Assembly (NCBI RefSeq): GCF_000516985.1
Contig: NW_006917092.1
Location: forward strand, 2,310,619-2,374,618
Length of the DNA stretch: 64,000 nucleotides
Direction: 5' to 3'
Origin: Pestalotiopsis fici W106-1
Lineage: Eukaryota > Ascomycota > Sordariomycetes > Amphisphaeriales > Sporocadaceae
Position numbers and translations under genes: made by a program. Shown piece by piece: positions 21,465 to 33,507 of the stretch (position 1 is its first letter; every line of letters begins with the position of its first letter). The notes under the pieces were generated by a model. The model made no database searches. It saw only the letters and a list, made by a program, of their open reading frames with translations, and was not told where the DNA came from.

Positions 21465-22432
21465 CTTGACTCTGGAGCTGGGGTTAGTAACTTGTCGAAG
21501 AAAGGAACGGAGGAACGCGAAATGTCGTGTCCTTGGGCGAAAAGGGTTGTCGTACCTTTAATCGGGGAATCGGCGCTGGGTGACTGATTTGGTGATGTTG
21601 AGAATTGGGCGTACGGCTTCACCTGTCAATCGTGTCGAATCTCAATTTTCCTCCCACAAGAAACTTTCCGGGTCAATTGGGGCTCGTGGATCAGCTGATG
21701 AGTGGGGCGCCGAAGCTTTGCCGTCTGCCAGGATCTAGGTGAGATTTTATGCTAGGCTGTTCTTGGTTGGAGCTGACCTTTTTGGAGATGTGCACAAAGT
21801 TATGCAGAGATATGGAATAATCACGATCGGACATAAGATAAGAAGAAGTCACAGTATGAACAAAACTTGAGTAACTCAGCTGCTTCTCGTGGTCATTCGG
21901 CCATTTTGACCCCTGTTTGCCCACCAAGAGTTCACAGTGCTCAACACTGCTGCTCCCCCCCCTCCCTGCCTTCAGTCAGGCAAGAGCTGCCCCGCCATCG
22001 CCCATCACCTGGCGGTGCTTGTCTAGGAGTTGCCTCACCCATGTGACGAAACTCGTTGACTGGGCGCCTAGAGTAATAATAAAGCAACGGGTGAGTTGGG
22101 ATAACTCATATCATCTGTCCATTACATCAGGCATCATTCTGTATTTCTCTTCATCCATCTTGCCGTGCTTTATAAGTGACACTACAACTGCAGCAACTAC
22201 TACTACACCACATAGCGGGGTACTTATCACTGCTCCCTTTGTACTTACACTGCAACCGAAGCACTCTGGATAGCTTGATATTGGACGAACGTAAGCGAAC
22301 CCAGCAATCTCCGACAACTCTTTGTTCTCTCCAAATCTGCGCGCGGAATCGACCACAAGCCTACTACTCGTCACCGAGATACACCAAAAAACGAACAACT
22401 GCAGATTAGATTAGCAACAAATACAAGGCACG
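21465..22432. promoter_or_regulatory. Divergent RPL37/ATG3 promoter region
   Basis: This 968-nt spacer holds both promoters and leaders. A Homol-D-like CAGTCACC (minus sense, 21579-21586) lies about 115 nt before the RPL37 ATG. Pyrimidine-rich and AT-rich stretches precede ATG3. No coding signal is supported. Confidence 0.4.
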
Positions 22433-23601
22433 ATGAACTACCTGTACTCGACCGTCAACCAGATACGGGACAAGTACACTCCCGTGTCTCACACCTCGAC
22501 CTTTCGCAAGACGGGCCAAATCACCCCAGAGGAATTCGTCGCTGCCGGCGATTATCTAGTCTTCAAGTTCCCGACCTGGCAATGGGCCGCCGCCGACAAC
22601 GAGTCCAAGCGCGCCTCTCACTTGCCCGCTGACAAGCAATACCTCGTCACGCGAAATGTGCCGTGCCACCGGAGACTCGACGATGACTTTGCCGGTGATG
22701 CAGGCCACGAGGAGGCCGTGGTGGGCGATGGCGACGACTTCAAGCTGAAGGGCCAGGGCGACGATGACGATGGCTGGCTACGCACCGGTGGACTCAGCAG
22801 CTCCCAGCCTCTAAAGGCCAAGGATGTGCGCACAGTTGATGACGCGGGCAACGTTGGCATCATCGAGGACGAGGATGAAATACCCGATATGGAAGATGAG
22901 GATGACGACGACGAGGCGATCATCAGGGATAGCGATGCCCAGAAGAAGACTGCGTAAGTAGGGCCTTTGTGGCCGATTACGCGCAGAAGCTGATATGCTA
23001 ACTCGATTCCAGCTCGCGGCGCACATATAACCTCTACATCATGTACTCACCGTACTACCGGACGCCCCGACTATATCTCTCGGGCTACACGGGTGGCCAA
23101 CCTCTGGCTCCTCAGGCCATGATGGAGGATATCGTTGGAGATTACAAGGACAAGACTGTCACTCTCGAGGACTTCCCGTTCTTTGCCAACGCAGTCAAAA
23201 TGGCCAGCGTACATCCGTGCAAGCACGCCTCGGTCATGAAAACGCTACTGGACCGCGCAGATGCAGCACTGAAGATCAGGCGCGACAAGCTCAAGGCAGG
23301 CAAGAATGTTGGTCATGATGCAGGCATGGAAGGCTTGGTGGATGAGATCAACAAGCTTGATGTCAAGAGCGCAGAAGCTGCCGCCGCTGAGTCTGGTAGC
23401 AACGACGAGTGGGAAGAAGTCGAAGCTGAGGAGCAGGATGTTGCGATTCGCGTCGACCAATACCTGGTCGTATTTCTCAAGGTAAGTCGTGCTTCAAACT
23501 GCCTATTTGAAAACTCACGTATCATTTACTAACGATTCCATCTCTAGTTCATGGCCAGTGTCACACCTGGCATCGAGCATGACTTTACCATGGGCGTCTA
23601 A
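22433..23601 (+). CDS. ATG3: Autophagy protein Atg3, E2-like Atg8-conjugating enzyme
   Basis: Exons 22433..22953, 23013..23481 and 23548..23601 give 347 aa. Atg3 receives Atg8 from Atg7 and transfers it to phosphatidylethanolamine on the growing autophagosome. The amphipathic N-terminal helix ([17 protein letters not shown]) is followed by [20 protein letters not shown], the W-x-W segment, and the handle strand [13 protein letters not shown] long acidic flexible region (residues about 80-170) precedes the E2 core. The catalytic cysteine is Cys 243 in [11 protein letters not shown]. The final short exon encodes [17 protein letters not shown], the conserved C-terminus. A second acidic insert ([12 protein letters not shown]) lies before the last strand. 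All splice junctions are GT-AG. Confidence 0.96.
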
Positions 23602-24461
23602 GCGCCAGTTTGCGTTAATAGCGTCCTTCTTTTTCCATGCTTAAAGACTTTTTTTCAGGCAAGAATATGGTGTTTCGGCGTCTTGGTTGATAAGCTAGGT
23701 ATAGATGGCAGCATTAAGGAGTTTTTCCCCTTTCTTTATTTCAGATTCCATCAAGACGGACTTTCAGCATCTTCGCTCTCATGTTGTATTGCCTTACTCG
23801 ATGGTCGGACTGGGACTCAACTTTCACGCTGTAAAGACTCACGCTCTAGAGGCGCTAATTAAAGAGCCTTGGAGGAACGCAATAGTCAAGAATCGTGAAG
23901 ACAAATCCCTTGAGTAGACTCTTTTGGCGTGTCGTAACAGTCCTGGAAAGAGCCGAGGCATGTGTAGTTGTAGCGCTGTTTGTCGACTTGAGCCGCCCGG
24001 CGACGGCCGCCTCCGTGTACCTGAGCTCGTCGGGTTAGGTAAACGTCACGTAACAACAACGCCTTTTGCTGTGCATCTTGACGGGCGAGACTCCAGCATG
24101 GCTAGAATATAGTGTCAATGTGATCCTGTTGCCTCTACGAAATTATAGTAATGATCCGTGAAATTACTGGAAAGGCTCATTCATTAGAATGTGGTGGAAA
24201 ATTTTTATTATTGTACTGGTGGGAAATTTTTGACATCTCCTTTCTTTTCTTCTACTGGGTATCTTCTTTCTCTCAACATTTCCCGCCCATTACCTGCTCG
24301 TTTCACATATATACAGCATTCCCTACTTTCATCAACATGTCATCGAAACGAGCCTCACTCGCTTTACATTTCAACCGGCTACCAACAACAGGGACTCATT
24401 CATGAAACGCAGAAGAGACTAAGAACAAAACAGGAGCAAAATAAACATGTTCGGAGACGCT
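23602..24461. other. ATG3/azgA convergent intergenic region
   Basis: This 860-nt spacer lies between converging genes and is AT-rich at 24100-24260. Short frames in it lack any recognised domain. Confidence 0.4.
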
Positions 24462-26423
24462 CTACAAAGTCGTTCCCTGAGCGCCCTTCTCATGAAGGCC
24501 CAGCTCCTCAGTGGTGGTGTTCTTGGCAGAGCCATCGGCGGTCTTGGGCTTGGTCTCGGTCTCAGCAGTCTCGTGGCTGGGGCGGTGCGAGGCAGCTTCA
24601 GCGACGGGAATGGGGTCCTCACGCCAGAAATCCTTCTTGCCGCTGCTGAGGCGGCGGAGCCAAGGCGGGAAGAAGCCGCCAGGGATGCGGTAGGTCCAGG
24701 GCTCCTTGAGGGCCTTGTCGGCGGGTACGAGGCGGCCGCCGGACGCCTTCTCAATCAGCCAGACGGTGGTGTTGATCACAATGTACGTGCACACACCGGC
24801 GATCAGACCGTCAGCAATGGAGTAGGTAAAGGGCATGAGGGCAATGGTCAAGAAGGCCGGAATGGCGTCACCCAGGTAGCGCCAGTTGATTTCGGTAACG
24901 GCCTTCATCATCATAGCACCGACCAGGATCAGCACGCAGCCAGTGGCCCACGGCGGGATCGAGGCAAAGATGGGGGCAAAGAAGATGGAGATGAAGAAGC
25001 AGATACCGGTCACCATGGAGGTGAGACCAGTCTTGCCACCCTCAGAGATTCCAGCACCGGACTCGACAAAGGCTGTAACCGGCGGGGTGCCCAGCAGAGC
25101 GCCAATGGAGATGCTGATGGCGTCAACCATGTAGGCGATCGAGGAGCCCTCAAAGTCCTGAGTGACTGGGTCGATCAGGTCGGCAAATTGGGCCATGGAG
25201 TACAAGGTACCTGTGCAGTCGAGGATATCGACGTAGAGGAAGGTAATGAGAGCGAGACCAAACTGTCCGCCGTAGCTGCCAATAGCCCATTCCTGCACAC
25301 TCAGGGTCCTGGTGATCTGGTGGAAGTCCACAACCTTCTTGAAAAAGTCAAAGGCGTCGTCGCCAACCTCGGTGTAAGGGAAGTAGGTCACGTCGGTGGT
25401 ACGAGGCCACGAAATGATGCTGACCAGGATGATACCGGCAATGATGGCACCCTTGAAGCGGTACATCATCAGGATAACGGTAAGGATACCACCACAGAAG
25501 ATACCAATCCACATGGCGGGGTTGCGCATCTTGGTGCTGCTCGGGCAAAGACCATCCTCGTCCTGCAAGCTCTCGATACATCCGGCAAGCTCTAGGGGTG
25601 TGTCGGTGGCGCCCACAATGAGACCCAAACCCTCGCTGTAAGTCAAACCGATCAGGGTAAGGAACAGACCGATACCGACACTCGTAGCAAGCTTGATCGA
25701 CTTGGGGATCGCACGAGCCAACCACTGTCGCATACCAAAGAGGGCCAGGGCAAAGAAGATCCAGCCCTCAACGAAGATGGCCGTGAGAGCAACCGAGTAC
25801 GGAACCGTGCCGGTGCCGTGATAACCAACGACGGTGTAGGCAAAGTAGGCGTTCAGACCCATTCCAGGGGCCAAAGAGACGGGCCTACATACACACATGT
25901 TAGCTACGGAAGCTTTCCCCTGATGGTTGGGTGCATGGCGCGATCCCAGCTTAGTTGACCTACAGGTTCGCAAACAATCCCATACAGAAAGAAGCCAAGG
26001 CCGAGATGGCGGCAGTCGCGGTGACCAGATCTCGCTTGATCTCGGCAGAACAGAGGGCATAGTCGGTATCAGTGGCACAGATGGGATCAGCCTCGCCGCC
26101 ATTACAGACGCAAGTACCGCCAGTGTCGGCAACGATGGAAGCATTGACGGCGATGATGTAGGCCATGGCGAAGAAGGCAGCAATACCACCACGGACCTCA
26201 GTAAAGAAGCGGGAGCCCTTGCGTTCCTTGGGCTACCATTCGGGAAAACACGGTTAGCTGCTGAACAACTCAAGCAAGGTTGTCTCGGGCGTTGTGTTCA
26301 GACTTGAGCTGGGATGGCTCATGTCTGGATCATGGCACTTACATGTCCAGAGCCATCCAGTCGGAACCATTTTCCGACGGCGCTTTTGGCGACCTTCTCG
26401 TCGACGTTCTGCACCCAACCCAT
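24462..26423 (-). CDS. azgA: Purine permease AzgA (adenine/guanine/hypoxanthine:H+ symporter)
   Basis: Exons 26343..26423, 25964..26232 and 24462..25884 give 590 aa, close to the known fungal AzgA length. It imports adenine, guanine and hypoxanthine across the plasma membrane. The start exon encodes MGWVQNVDEKVAKSAVGKWF. Further features are RGGIAAFFAMAYIIAVNASI (helix 1), a short Cys-containing external loop (GGTCVCNGG), LPVSLAPGMGLNAYFAYTVV (conserved helix 3 motif), YVDILDCTGTLYSMAQF, and GALLGTPPVTAFVESGAGIS (the TPPVTAF/ESGAG region important for substrate binding), then INWRYLGDAIPAFLTIALMP. The C-terminal tail is hydrophilic. A 382-codon open frame antisense to this gene is a codon-bias artefact. 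It diverges from a Dal5-type transporter. Confidence 0.95.
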
Positions 26424-29400
26424 GGTGTCTTATATTTTGTCCTGTTCGAGGGTCCGTCCTCTTGTTCAGGTCCTTGTTGTTGTGTAAGCTGAAGGACTGT
26501 TGAATGGAGTTTCGAGGTCGAGGTTGCGCCAGGTGAGTTGGATGTCACAGACTAGGTGACTCTCACACAGAGTAATTGGCGCGAAAGAAACAGTTGAAAC
26601 AGGCGACGACCCAAGAGCACACGACCATCCTCATAAAAAAACGCGAGACTGGCAAGCGGGTCGAGGCAAATATTTAAATATCTGCAAGGGCTGAAATGGA
26701 GCAGCCAAGCAGCTGGGCAAAAGAGTCCTGGCGAAAGAGAGGCAGTAGCCACAAAATCCCAGGGTCTATGGGCAAGGCCGGGGCCCGCCCCTAGCCAAAA
26801 AGGTGCAGGAGGTCTAGAGTAAGATACATGCCCATTCATGAATTGCTATTACTGGTGAGTATAATGGTACATGGTGGAGGGAAAGAAGCTGTGCAGGCAA
26901 GGTACTTGAGCGTGGCAGCATATGCAAGAGCAATGCAACAGTACCACGGAGTATTCGGGTCGCTTGTACCTACATGGGCGCTTTCCTCTCTTCCTCATGC
27001 CTCGGGATTGATTGTGTGGGCAACAAATCAAATGGGATAATAAAAGACAGGGTCTTTCCTTATCAATTGGATTTCTTGGCTTCTTGGCATGTCGAAATGC
27101 AGGTAGAAGCTCCGCTGCCCGCATGCATCCTACTTGGAGGGTGGGTGGCATGAGGCGCCGCCGCAATGGTGCATCGGTGGTTAATAGTACGAGCTTTGTC
27201 TTTCTCTGCCTCGTGTAGCCCAAGTATGTAGGTACTATGTCTGCTGCTGCTCGCCGCCTCTCGTCAGCATTCCGTGTCCTGTTAGACAAATGTCAAACTA
27301 AATCGAGATTTGACTGTAATGAATCAAACCCTCCAAGAACCTCCTGAACTAGACATCGACTCAGGACGCTGGGAAAAGGGTGTATGCGCGTCTCACCCTC
27401 TGGAGAGTAAATTTTTCTCTGCTAGGTCCCGTACCAGCGGCTTGGCGATGGGGAGAGGCTCTCGTCCCAGACCACGGCCGCGTCGCCAAGCGATACATAA
27501 TTTGGCCGAAAGGCCGTTGTACGGTGCCGGGTGGCTTTCTTCTAGAACTGCCATCGATGCAGTTTTGTCAATGGACTGCATCCCATAGGAAGGCTTGATT
27601 AGTCTTGGCCAGCCCGTCGCCGCCGGCATCGTTGGGGAAAGACCAATGACAGGGACGCGTCCCAAGAAGATGTCGTCTGCCTTTTTCGATCGGGTTGGCT
27701 TGAGATTCCAGATGCTAGCCCCGTACCGAGATCATGGCCTGGAGCATCCGGTAGCTCAATGCAATGCCTAAAAAAGATTGCTCCAGCTTTGATTTCTACT
27801 AGTAGTAGCAGCAACCATCACAAGCGGGATAATGTGCTGACAATACTGGAATTCCTCAATCCAATTCGTGCGAGTCCTTTAATGTAGCGCCCTTCCTTTC
27901 CCCTCCAGTTGCCTGCACAACTCTCCACTAATATCGCTTGCACTCCCCGTACGCAGCGAATAGCGTAAACTATCAGGCATTTTTTGACTTTGATTAACTG
28001 TAGGTAACCTTACCAGGCTTACCTAACAACAAATCATACGCGAGATCTCTACTTTCACTGCTCAGATTATTACTTTATTCATGATGACGCTTTTCTATGT
28101 GTCTTGGTTGTCAATCTGACGCCCTAGTCAAGCCACTGGACATGCCGTCCAAATGGTGCCGTATTTACCAACTCGCTAGAGCAGAAGTGGTATGTTCGCC
28201 TATCTCGCCAAGAGAAGTTGAGCCGTTTCTGGTCCAATCCTAAACTACCAACGGTGATTGCCACAGGCCTGAGGCACAGTCGCCACGGTTGCTCCCGCCG
28301 AAGACCGACGACCGTATCAAGCCGATGGATGAATGCTGTCTGTCGGCAGGGCCAGAAGCTCGCAATTGCTCTGATCACGCTGACCTGGGTGTAAACGACT
28401 ATCCTTTTCAGCTGAAGTCCCAATGTCTCGACTGCAACGCAAGCTGCATCAGCTAAAGATGGAATTTTAGGGCCCTGGGGAGAGAGCCTGGAGCCTGGAG
28501 CACAGCTGATCCCCAAACTGTGGACCCCGGGGGGAAAGTCTCATGTCTCCCCACGCCGCTGCTGGATACCGTGCCACAGGCCAACTCTTAATAGCTAAGG
28601 TTACTCATTTCCTCTTGGATCCGCCTTATTACGTGTTGTATCGATGATGACTTCGCCCAACCTCAAAAGCAACATGTCATTGACCACCAGACAATGTGGA
28701 ATGCCGAAGGCGCACGGCAGTGTCTTCTCCTGCCTCGCCTGCTGTCCTGTCCACTGTTCGTATTCAAGTTCTGCGAGTAGCCGATTTGTGAAGCGACATA
28801 TTCATTCGACAATAAACCCCATATGAGCAACGATATCCTCTTAAGAACGGGGCGGTCAATTGTTGCGCTGTTGGTATCACCCGCCTCCATATCGGATCGA
28901 CCAAATACGGAGAAGATCCGTTACCTCCGTACGCCATACGAGTATTGTAGGCATATTCTCTGTCATGCATGCTTGCTTGTCTTAGTAGTGTACCTCTGCG
29001 CTGGTCTTCTCTGCAAAACCAAAAAACGTCATACGGCCTCAAGTATTGAGAGCGCACCGTGACTATCGACGCCTGATAGCTTTGGCTGCCCCACGAACAG
29101 ATTAAAGCACACGTACACGAGGCACGGCAGGGTCGGACATGTCATGCCAACACATCGCTGCTACCAGCGGTAGGTTGAAGGTCGTGGCTTGTTCTTCCTT
29201 CATCACGAGCTCGCAATTGGTACCTATGCATGCTGCCATAAGTCCTGGAAGTCGTTGAGTCGTTCGTCCAAGTTTTACCGATCTGTCGAAGCGAAAAGGC
29301 TGAGCGAGAGAGACTTCAAATCTTGATCTCATGCTGGACTTGGGTCTCCCCCATGACTCGATCACTGCTCTTGGTGGTCTCGTCGATGCCTGCCTTGATG

Positions 29401-30181
29401 CCAGCATAGTCGAATATCTATCTGTGAGATCAGAGGGCCTCGAACAGGTAAGCCTTCCATGCTGCTGAGTTTGTTAGTAGAGTGTATATATGTCTGAGTG
29501 AATGGCCAAGAATTCCCCGTTGGCTTCTGGCAAATCAATCAACCTCCTACACAGATAGTCTTTGTATGAATCCAGCTATCTTGCTTTGCGAGCATATAAC
29601 ACTTTCTCAGATAGAGGGATGAAGTCTTTCTTGCTTTTGGCGGCGCAGCGTGTAGTGCAGATCAGGGACAGATCCGGGACACGTAGGCACAGCGTTATGC
29701 TTGCATAAGCACCTACTGTTCGACTGTCATCTGCACCCTCAGTCCAGCGCCACACCGCATCCCTTCGCAAAAGTGGCGGCATAGAAAGGATATTTGAAGA
29801 GGGAAGAAAAAAACCCATGTGAGTCGGCAGATAATTTGAATCCGATACACGTGCATTCCATTACCAGTGGCTGGTAACATCTGCATTTGTTGAATATACC
29901 TTTCTCACATCCCGGACGGGTTTTAATGCAACCCTGACCTCCCTGTGAGTGGACGGACGCTCGCCAACGCCAAGGGCAAATGCGGAGGTTGTGCAGACAG
30001 ATTTCTCTTGATGATAAGCGTACCTCGTTTGACACCTCGTTCTCTTAGATAGTGATTCGTTCCACGATTTAGGATTGATGCAAATTCTTTGAGTAGACAC
30101 GTACTTCTTTCTTGTTGCCGCTGTCTCAAGATCAGGTATTCAGAAGTCTCCTAGCTAAGATCTGTCGCCGCGAATCAAGCA
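26424..30181. promoter_or_regulatory. 3.8-kb divergent intergenic region, azgA / Dal5-type transporter
   Basis: This long spacer lies between two divergent transporter genes. Open frames up to 146 codons exist (26849-27289 minus, 28124-28516 minus), but none shows a domain, splice partners or convincing composition. GATA-type cores occur near the Dal5-type start, for example TGATAAG at about 30012 and AGATAG at about 30045, in keeping with nitrogen control, but such short motifs are common by chance. Confidence 0.4.
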
Positions 30182-32333
30182 ATGGCAGAGAAAACCACCA
30201 CGACTGCAGAGATACGGGCAGAAGGGCTCGATGCCGGCCAGCTAGCTAGAGATGGACTGACTGCCACAGACAGGTAAGCTTGCTATACTATTTGAATGAT
30301 GATGATGTGTTGAAGTTAAACTGTTACAGACATGGATCAGCTTTAATGACCTTTGACGCCAAAGCCGAAGCTCGCTTGCGACTGAAAATTGATTTATTGG
30401 TTGTTCCCGTTGTCGCACTCATCTTCCTCTTCTCCTTCATAGACCGGGCCAATATAGGTATTGCACCCCATCATAGCACCAGTTGCCATGGTCAATCAAT
30501 CATGACCCCGGAATGTCTTTTACTCATGACGATTACAGGGAACGCCCGCTTGGCCGGCCTGGAGAAGGAGCTCGGATTGAAGGGCAATGACTTCAATGCT
30601 ATCAATAGCATTTTCTTCGTCGCTTATATCCTCTTTGTGACGCCGTTGAACCTGGTTTGTAAAATGGTTGGCCCAGGATGGTATCTCCCAGTCGTGACAT
30701 TGGCGTTTGGGTTCACATCCATCGGAACCGCCTATGTCCACAACTTCTCCCAGTTGGCTGGTGTCAGATTCTTGTTGGGTGTTTTTGAGGCTGGAATCAT
30801 GCCAGGAACAGCATATTATGTGGTAAGCCTGGCTGGTACTCTCGATGTGAATAGTCAATTTGGCGTCAAACAAGCTGACCCAACATCTAGGGTCATATTC
30901 TTTCATGTACCAAGGGCAGGCATATGTAAAATGATGCCATTGCTGGGTTTCGATTGTTTAGAGAATCTGCTAACTCTGCCAAGCTCTCACGATGGTACAG
31001 ACGCGCTGAACTAACATTTCGTATATCAATGTGTAAGCACGTCTCCATAACAGTATTAAACACACTAAGAAGAACCGTCAGATGGCTGTACTCGGTGGAT
31101 CTTGGCGACAAGTAAAGATTCTTGCTGATTGCAATGTTACCAGATGTCGTAATGGCCCCCCTTGCCGGAGCCTTTGGTGGGCTTTTGGCATCTGGTATCT
31201 TAAATGTAAAAGGTTTTGGTGGCATACCCGACGGTTCGTGGCGACTCATCTTCATTATCGAAGGAGTAATCACTGTTTCAATCGGGTTTATCTCTCTATT
31301 TGTCCTCACAGATCGACCAGAGACGGCTCGGTGGCTATCTCAAGAGGAAAAGGACCTTGCAGTGGCCCGGGTCAAATCCGAGCGCATCGCCGTCACGCAG
31401 ACGCTTGATACGCCGGACGCCAAGAAGCTTTGGAGCGGTCTTTCCAACCCCGTCACTCTCATCACGGGCCTGATCTTTCTTCTCGAGACCATTACAGTAC
31501 AAGGCCTCGCGTTCTTCGCGCCCACGATTATCAAGTCGATATACCCGCACGCCACCGTCACACAGCAGCAGTTGTATACGGTACCACCGTACGCCGCCGG
31601 CGCCGTCTGTCTTGTTGCTGTGTGCCTCCTTAGCTGGAGAGTGGACAAGCGGCACATATTTCTTATCGTGTGTGCGCCTCCAGTCATGATTGGCTATATC
31701 ATGTTCCTGGCGACTGGTGACGCGACGACCCGCTATGCCGCCCTCTTCATTATTGCGTCGACTGCATTTACGCCCGGTGCCTTGACGCACGCGCAGGTGA
31801 GTGCGAATGTCGTGAGCGATTCTGCGCGGAGCATGTCTGTCGCGACGAATATGTTATTTGCCAACTTTGGAAGCTTGATTGCAACGGTATGTTCAAGGTT
31901 TCCTCCGNNNNNNNNNNNNNNNNNNNNNNNNNNNNNNNNNNNNNNNNNNNNNNNNNNNNNNNNNNNNNNNNNNNNNNNNNNNNNNNNNNNNNNNNNNNNN
32001 NNNNNNNCCCCCCCCCCCCCCCCGGGGTTTACCTTGAAAAGTCTCAGTATACTTGAGTACACCTGGACGATGATCTACATGCTATCTTGCTGACTCATTT
32101 CTTGTAAGTGGTCATTTGTCGCCTCGGACGCCCCCGATTATCACATAGGAAATGGTCTCAACTTTGCTACTTCAAGTGCCTGGCTGGTTGCGAGCGTGGT
32201 CCTCCATTTTTGGATGAGGCGGGACAACAAAAAGAAGGACACCAAGGACGTTGAAGCGGAACTACGAAGCTTGAGTCAGAAGCAGATCGAGGATCTGGAC
32301 TGGAAACACCCAGCATTTAGATGGAAACCTTGA
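30182..32333 (+). CDS. MFS transporter, Dal5/allantoate permease (anion:cation symporter) family
   Basis: Six exons, 30182..30273, 30330..30457, 30539..30822, 30984..31032, 31144..31886 and 32109..32333, give 506 aa. Helix 1 reads LKIDLLVVPVVALIFLFSFI followed by DRANIGNARLAGLEKELGL, the hallmark of the ACS family. Then come LNLVCKMVGPGWYLPVV, GVRFLLGVFEAGIMPG and AYYVLSRWYRRAELTFRISM; the last needs exon 4, only 49 nt. Cytoplasmic loop 6-7 holds DRPETARWLSQEEKDLA. Exon 6 restores TWSFVASDAPDYHIGNGLN, a conserved segment before the last helix, and the tail DLDWKHPAFRWKP. The family imports organic anions such as allantoate, nicotinate, pantothenate or biotin; the substrate is not determinable. 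The last intron contains the assembly gap. Confidence 0.9.
31908..32007. other. Assembly gap (100 N) followed by a 16-C homopolymer
   Basis: Exactly 100 N, probably an arbitrary gap size, immediately followed by 16 C then GGGG (32008-32027). It lies inside the predicted last intron (31887-32108) of the Dal5-type transporter, so it does not interrupt coding sequence in the model. Confidence 0.97.
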
Positions 32334-32560
32334 AAGGCATCACGACAGGCAAATGGAGACGTGACATATTGTGCAAGAGAGTAAGGTGATCATATTCGTT
32401 ATTGATGCGCGGGGGTATTTTCTTCTGCCTGCAGAAGGGGTAGCATCAAGGCACTGTAATCTTCCTTCTCGAAATTCCCACCCATCTGGCTAGTGGCCGT
32501 TTCCTAAAGCATAACCATATTTGCGCCGTGCATCGCTCAAGTCGAAAAAAGCAGAACAAA

Positions 32561-33019
32561 CTAGTACAAGCCAATGCAAATGTCTCCGCGAACTCTTGCC
32601 GTCAAGTGAACTTCAGCCTCGAGATCCAGCTTGATGCCGACGAGCAGTGCCGCCTTGGTGTTTCTTCCCTCGTCGTCGGTCGCACCCCGAAGCAGCTGGC
32701 CTGAAATGTGTGTTAGTAAAATGTAGGAAGCCAATATACAAAGAGGGTTGAAGAGGGAAACTGACCAGCCGGGGCAGATAGTCCCGAGGTGGAGGGTAGT
32801 TGGGGCATTCCCTGCTGGTGCTGGTGCTGCTGTTGCTGTTGCTGTTGACCGTACGGACCGGTCTGAGCCAGGGCTCGACGTCCTCCGCGCGCCTGGCCAT
32901 CAGAGTCTGAGTCGCTGTTGAAAGCGTTGTCGTTCTTAAGAGGGTTGCTGGAACTATGGTCTATGTTAGCTCTAGGTATCACACCAAGAACAGTGGATTT
33001 ACACCTACACGGTAGCCAT
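32561..33019 (-). CDS. Small conserved fungal protein, 112 aa, function unknown
   Basis: Exons 33009..33019, 32766..32953 and 32561..32700 give 112 aa beginning MATVSSNPLKNDNAF. The first coding exon is only 11 nt. The middle is low complexity: an acidic Ser/Asp run, GGRRALAQTGPYG, then a Gln/His-rich tract. The C-terminal 45 residues look like a compact domain: QLLRGATDDEGRNTKAALLV followed by GIKLDLEAEVHLTARVRGDI and CIGLY. The alternating hydrophobic pattern suggests beta strands. I recognise this as a type of small conserved fungal protein but know no function. All junctions are GT-AG and the model closes in frame. Confidence 0.72.
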
Positions 33020-33507
33020 TTTTAAAGAGTAGTTTGAAGTGAGTCAAGTTGGGATTGGCGTAGATACAATGTATTGCTTGATTTCTTTTTTGTTGCTGTT
33101 GTGCTCTTTGTAAGACTTATTGAACTTGGGACGACTGCTTCTTTTATACAATATCAACCCAATCTTGTCCATGTGCATTCCCACCAACACTGCTCAACTG
33201 TGTTGTTACTACGTGCCGATAATTGAGCAAGAACCCATAGTTTCAGAAATGAACCTTCTTTGGTGTCACCATATTCGCCTCGCGGATATTGACATCTTTC
33301 GATTAGACCAAGTCGAGAAACGCTGGTAAGATCCTCCCAAGTATGGGATTGTTTCGTTGTCGATGTCGTTCTGCCCCACTGGCTGCATGGTATATCACCA
33401 AAGCCAAGCATGGCTTTAGTTGCATTGAACGCTAGGACTCTGCCCACACGCCCGTGCCGCATCCGATGTTGAAACACTCAACAGTCTCGCTCCGCAATTC
33501 GGCCAGG

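Noticed and set aside
24447..25595. 382-codon open frame on the plus strand
   Set aside because: It lies exactly antisense to the azgA coding exon, has no homology-like motifs and is a side effect of the codon bias of the permease gene.
26849..27289. 146-codon minus-strand frame upstream of azgA
   Set aside because: Rich in Arg, Cys and His with no domain; looks like a chance frame.
28124..28516. 130-codon minus-strand frame in the azgA/Dal5 spacer
   Set aside because: No recognised motif, no splice partners and an unconvincing composition; kept only as part of the spacer description.
31122..32093. Open frame reading through the N gap
   Set aside because: Translation through N is meaningless; a GTATGT donor at 31887 and the acceptor at 32108 restore the conserved protein.
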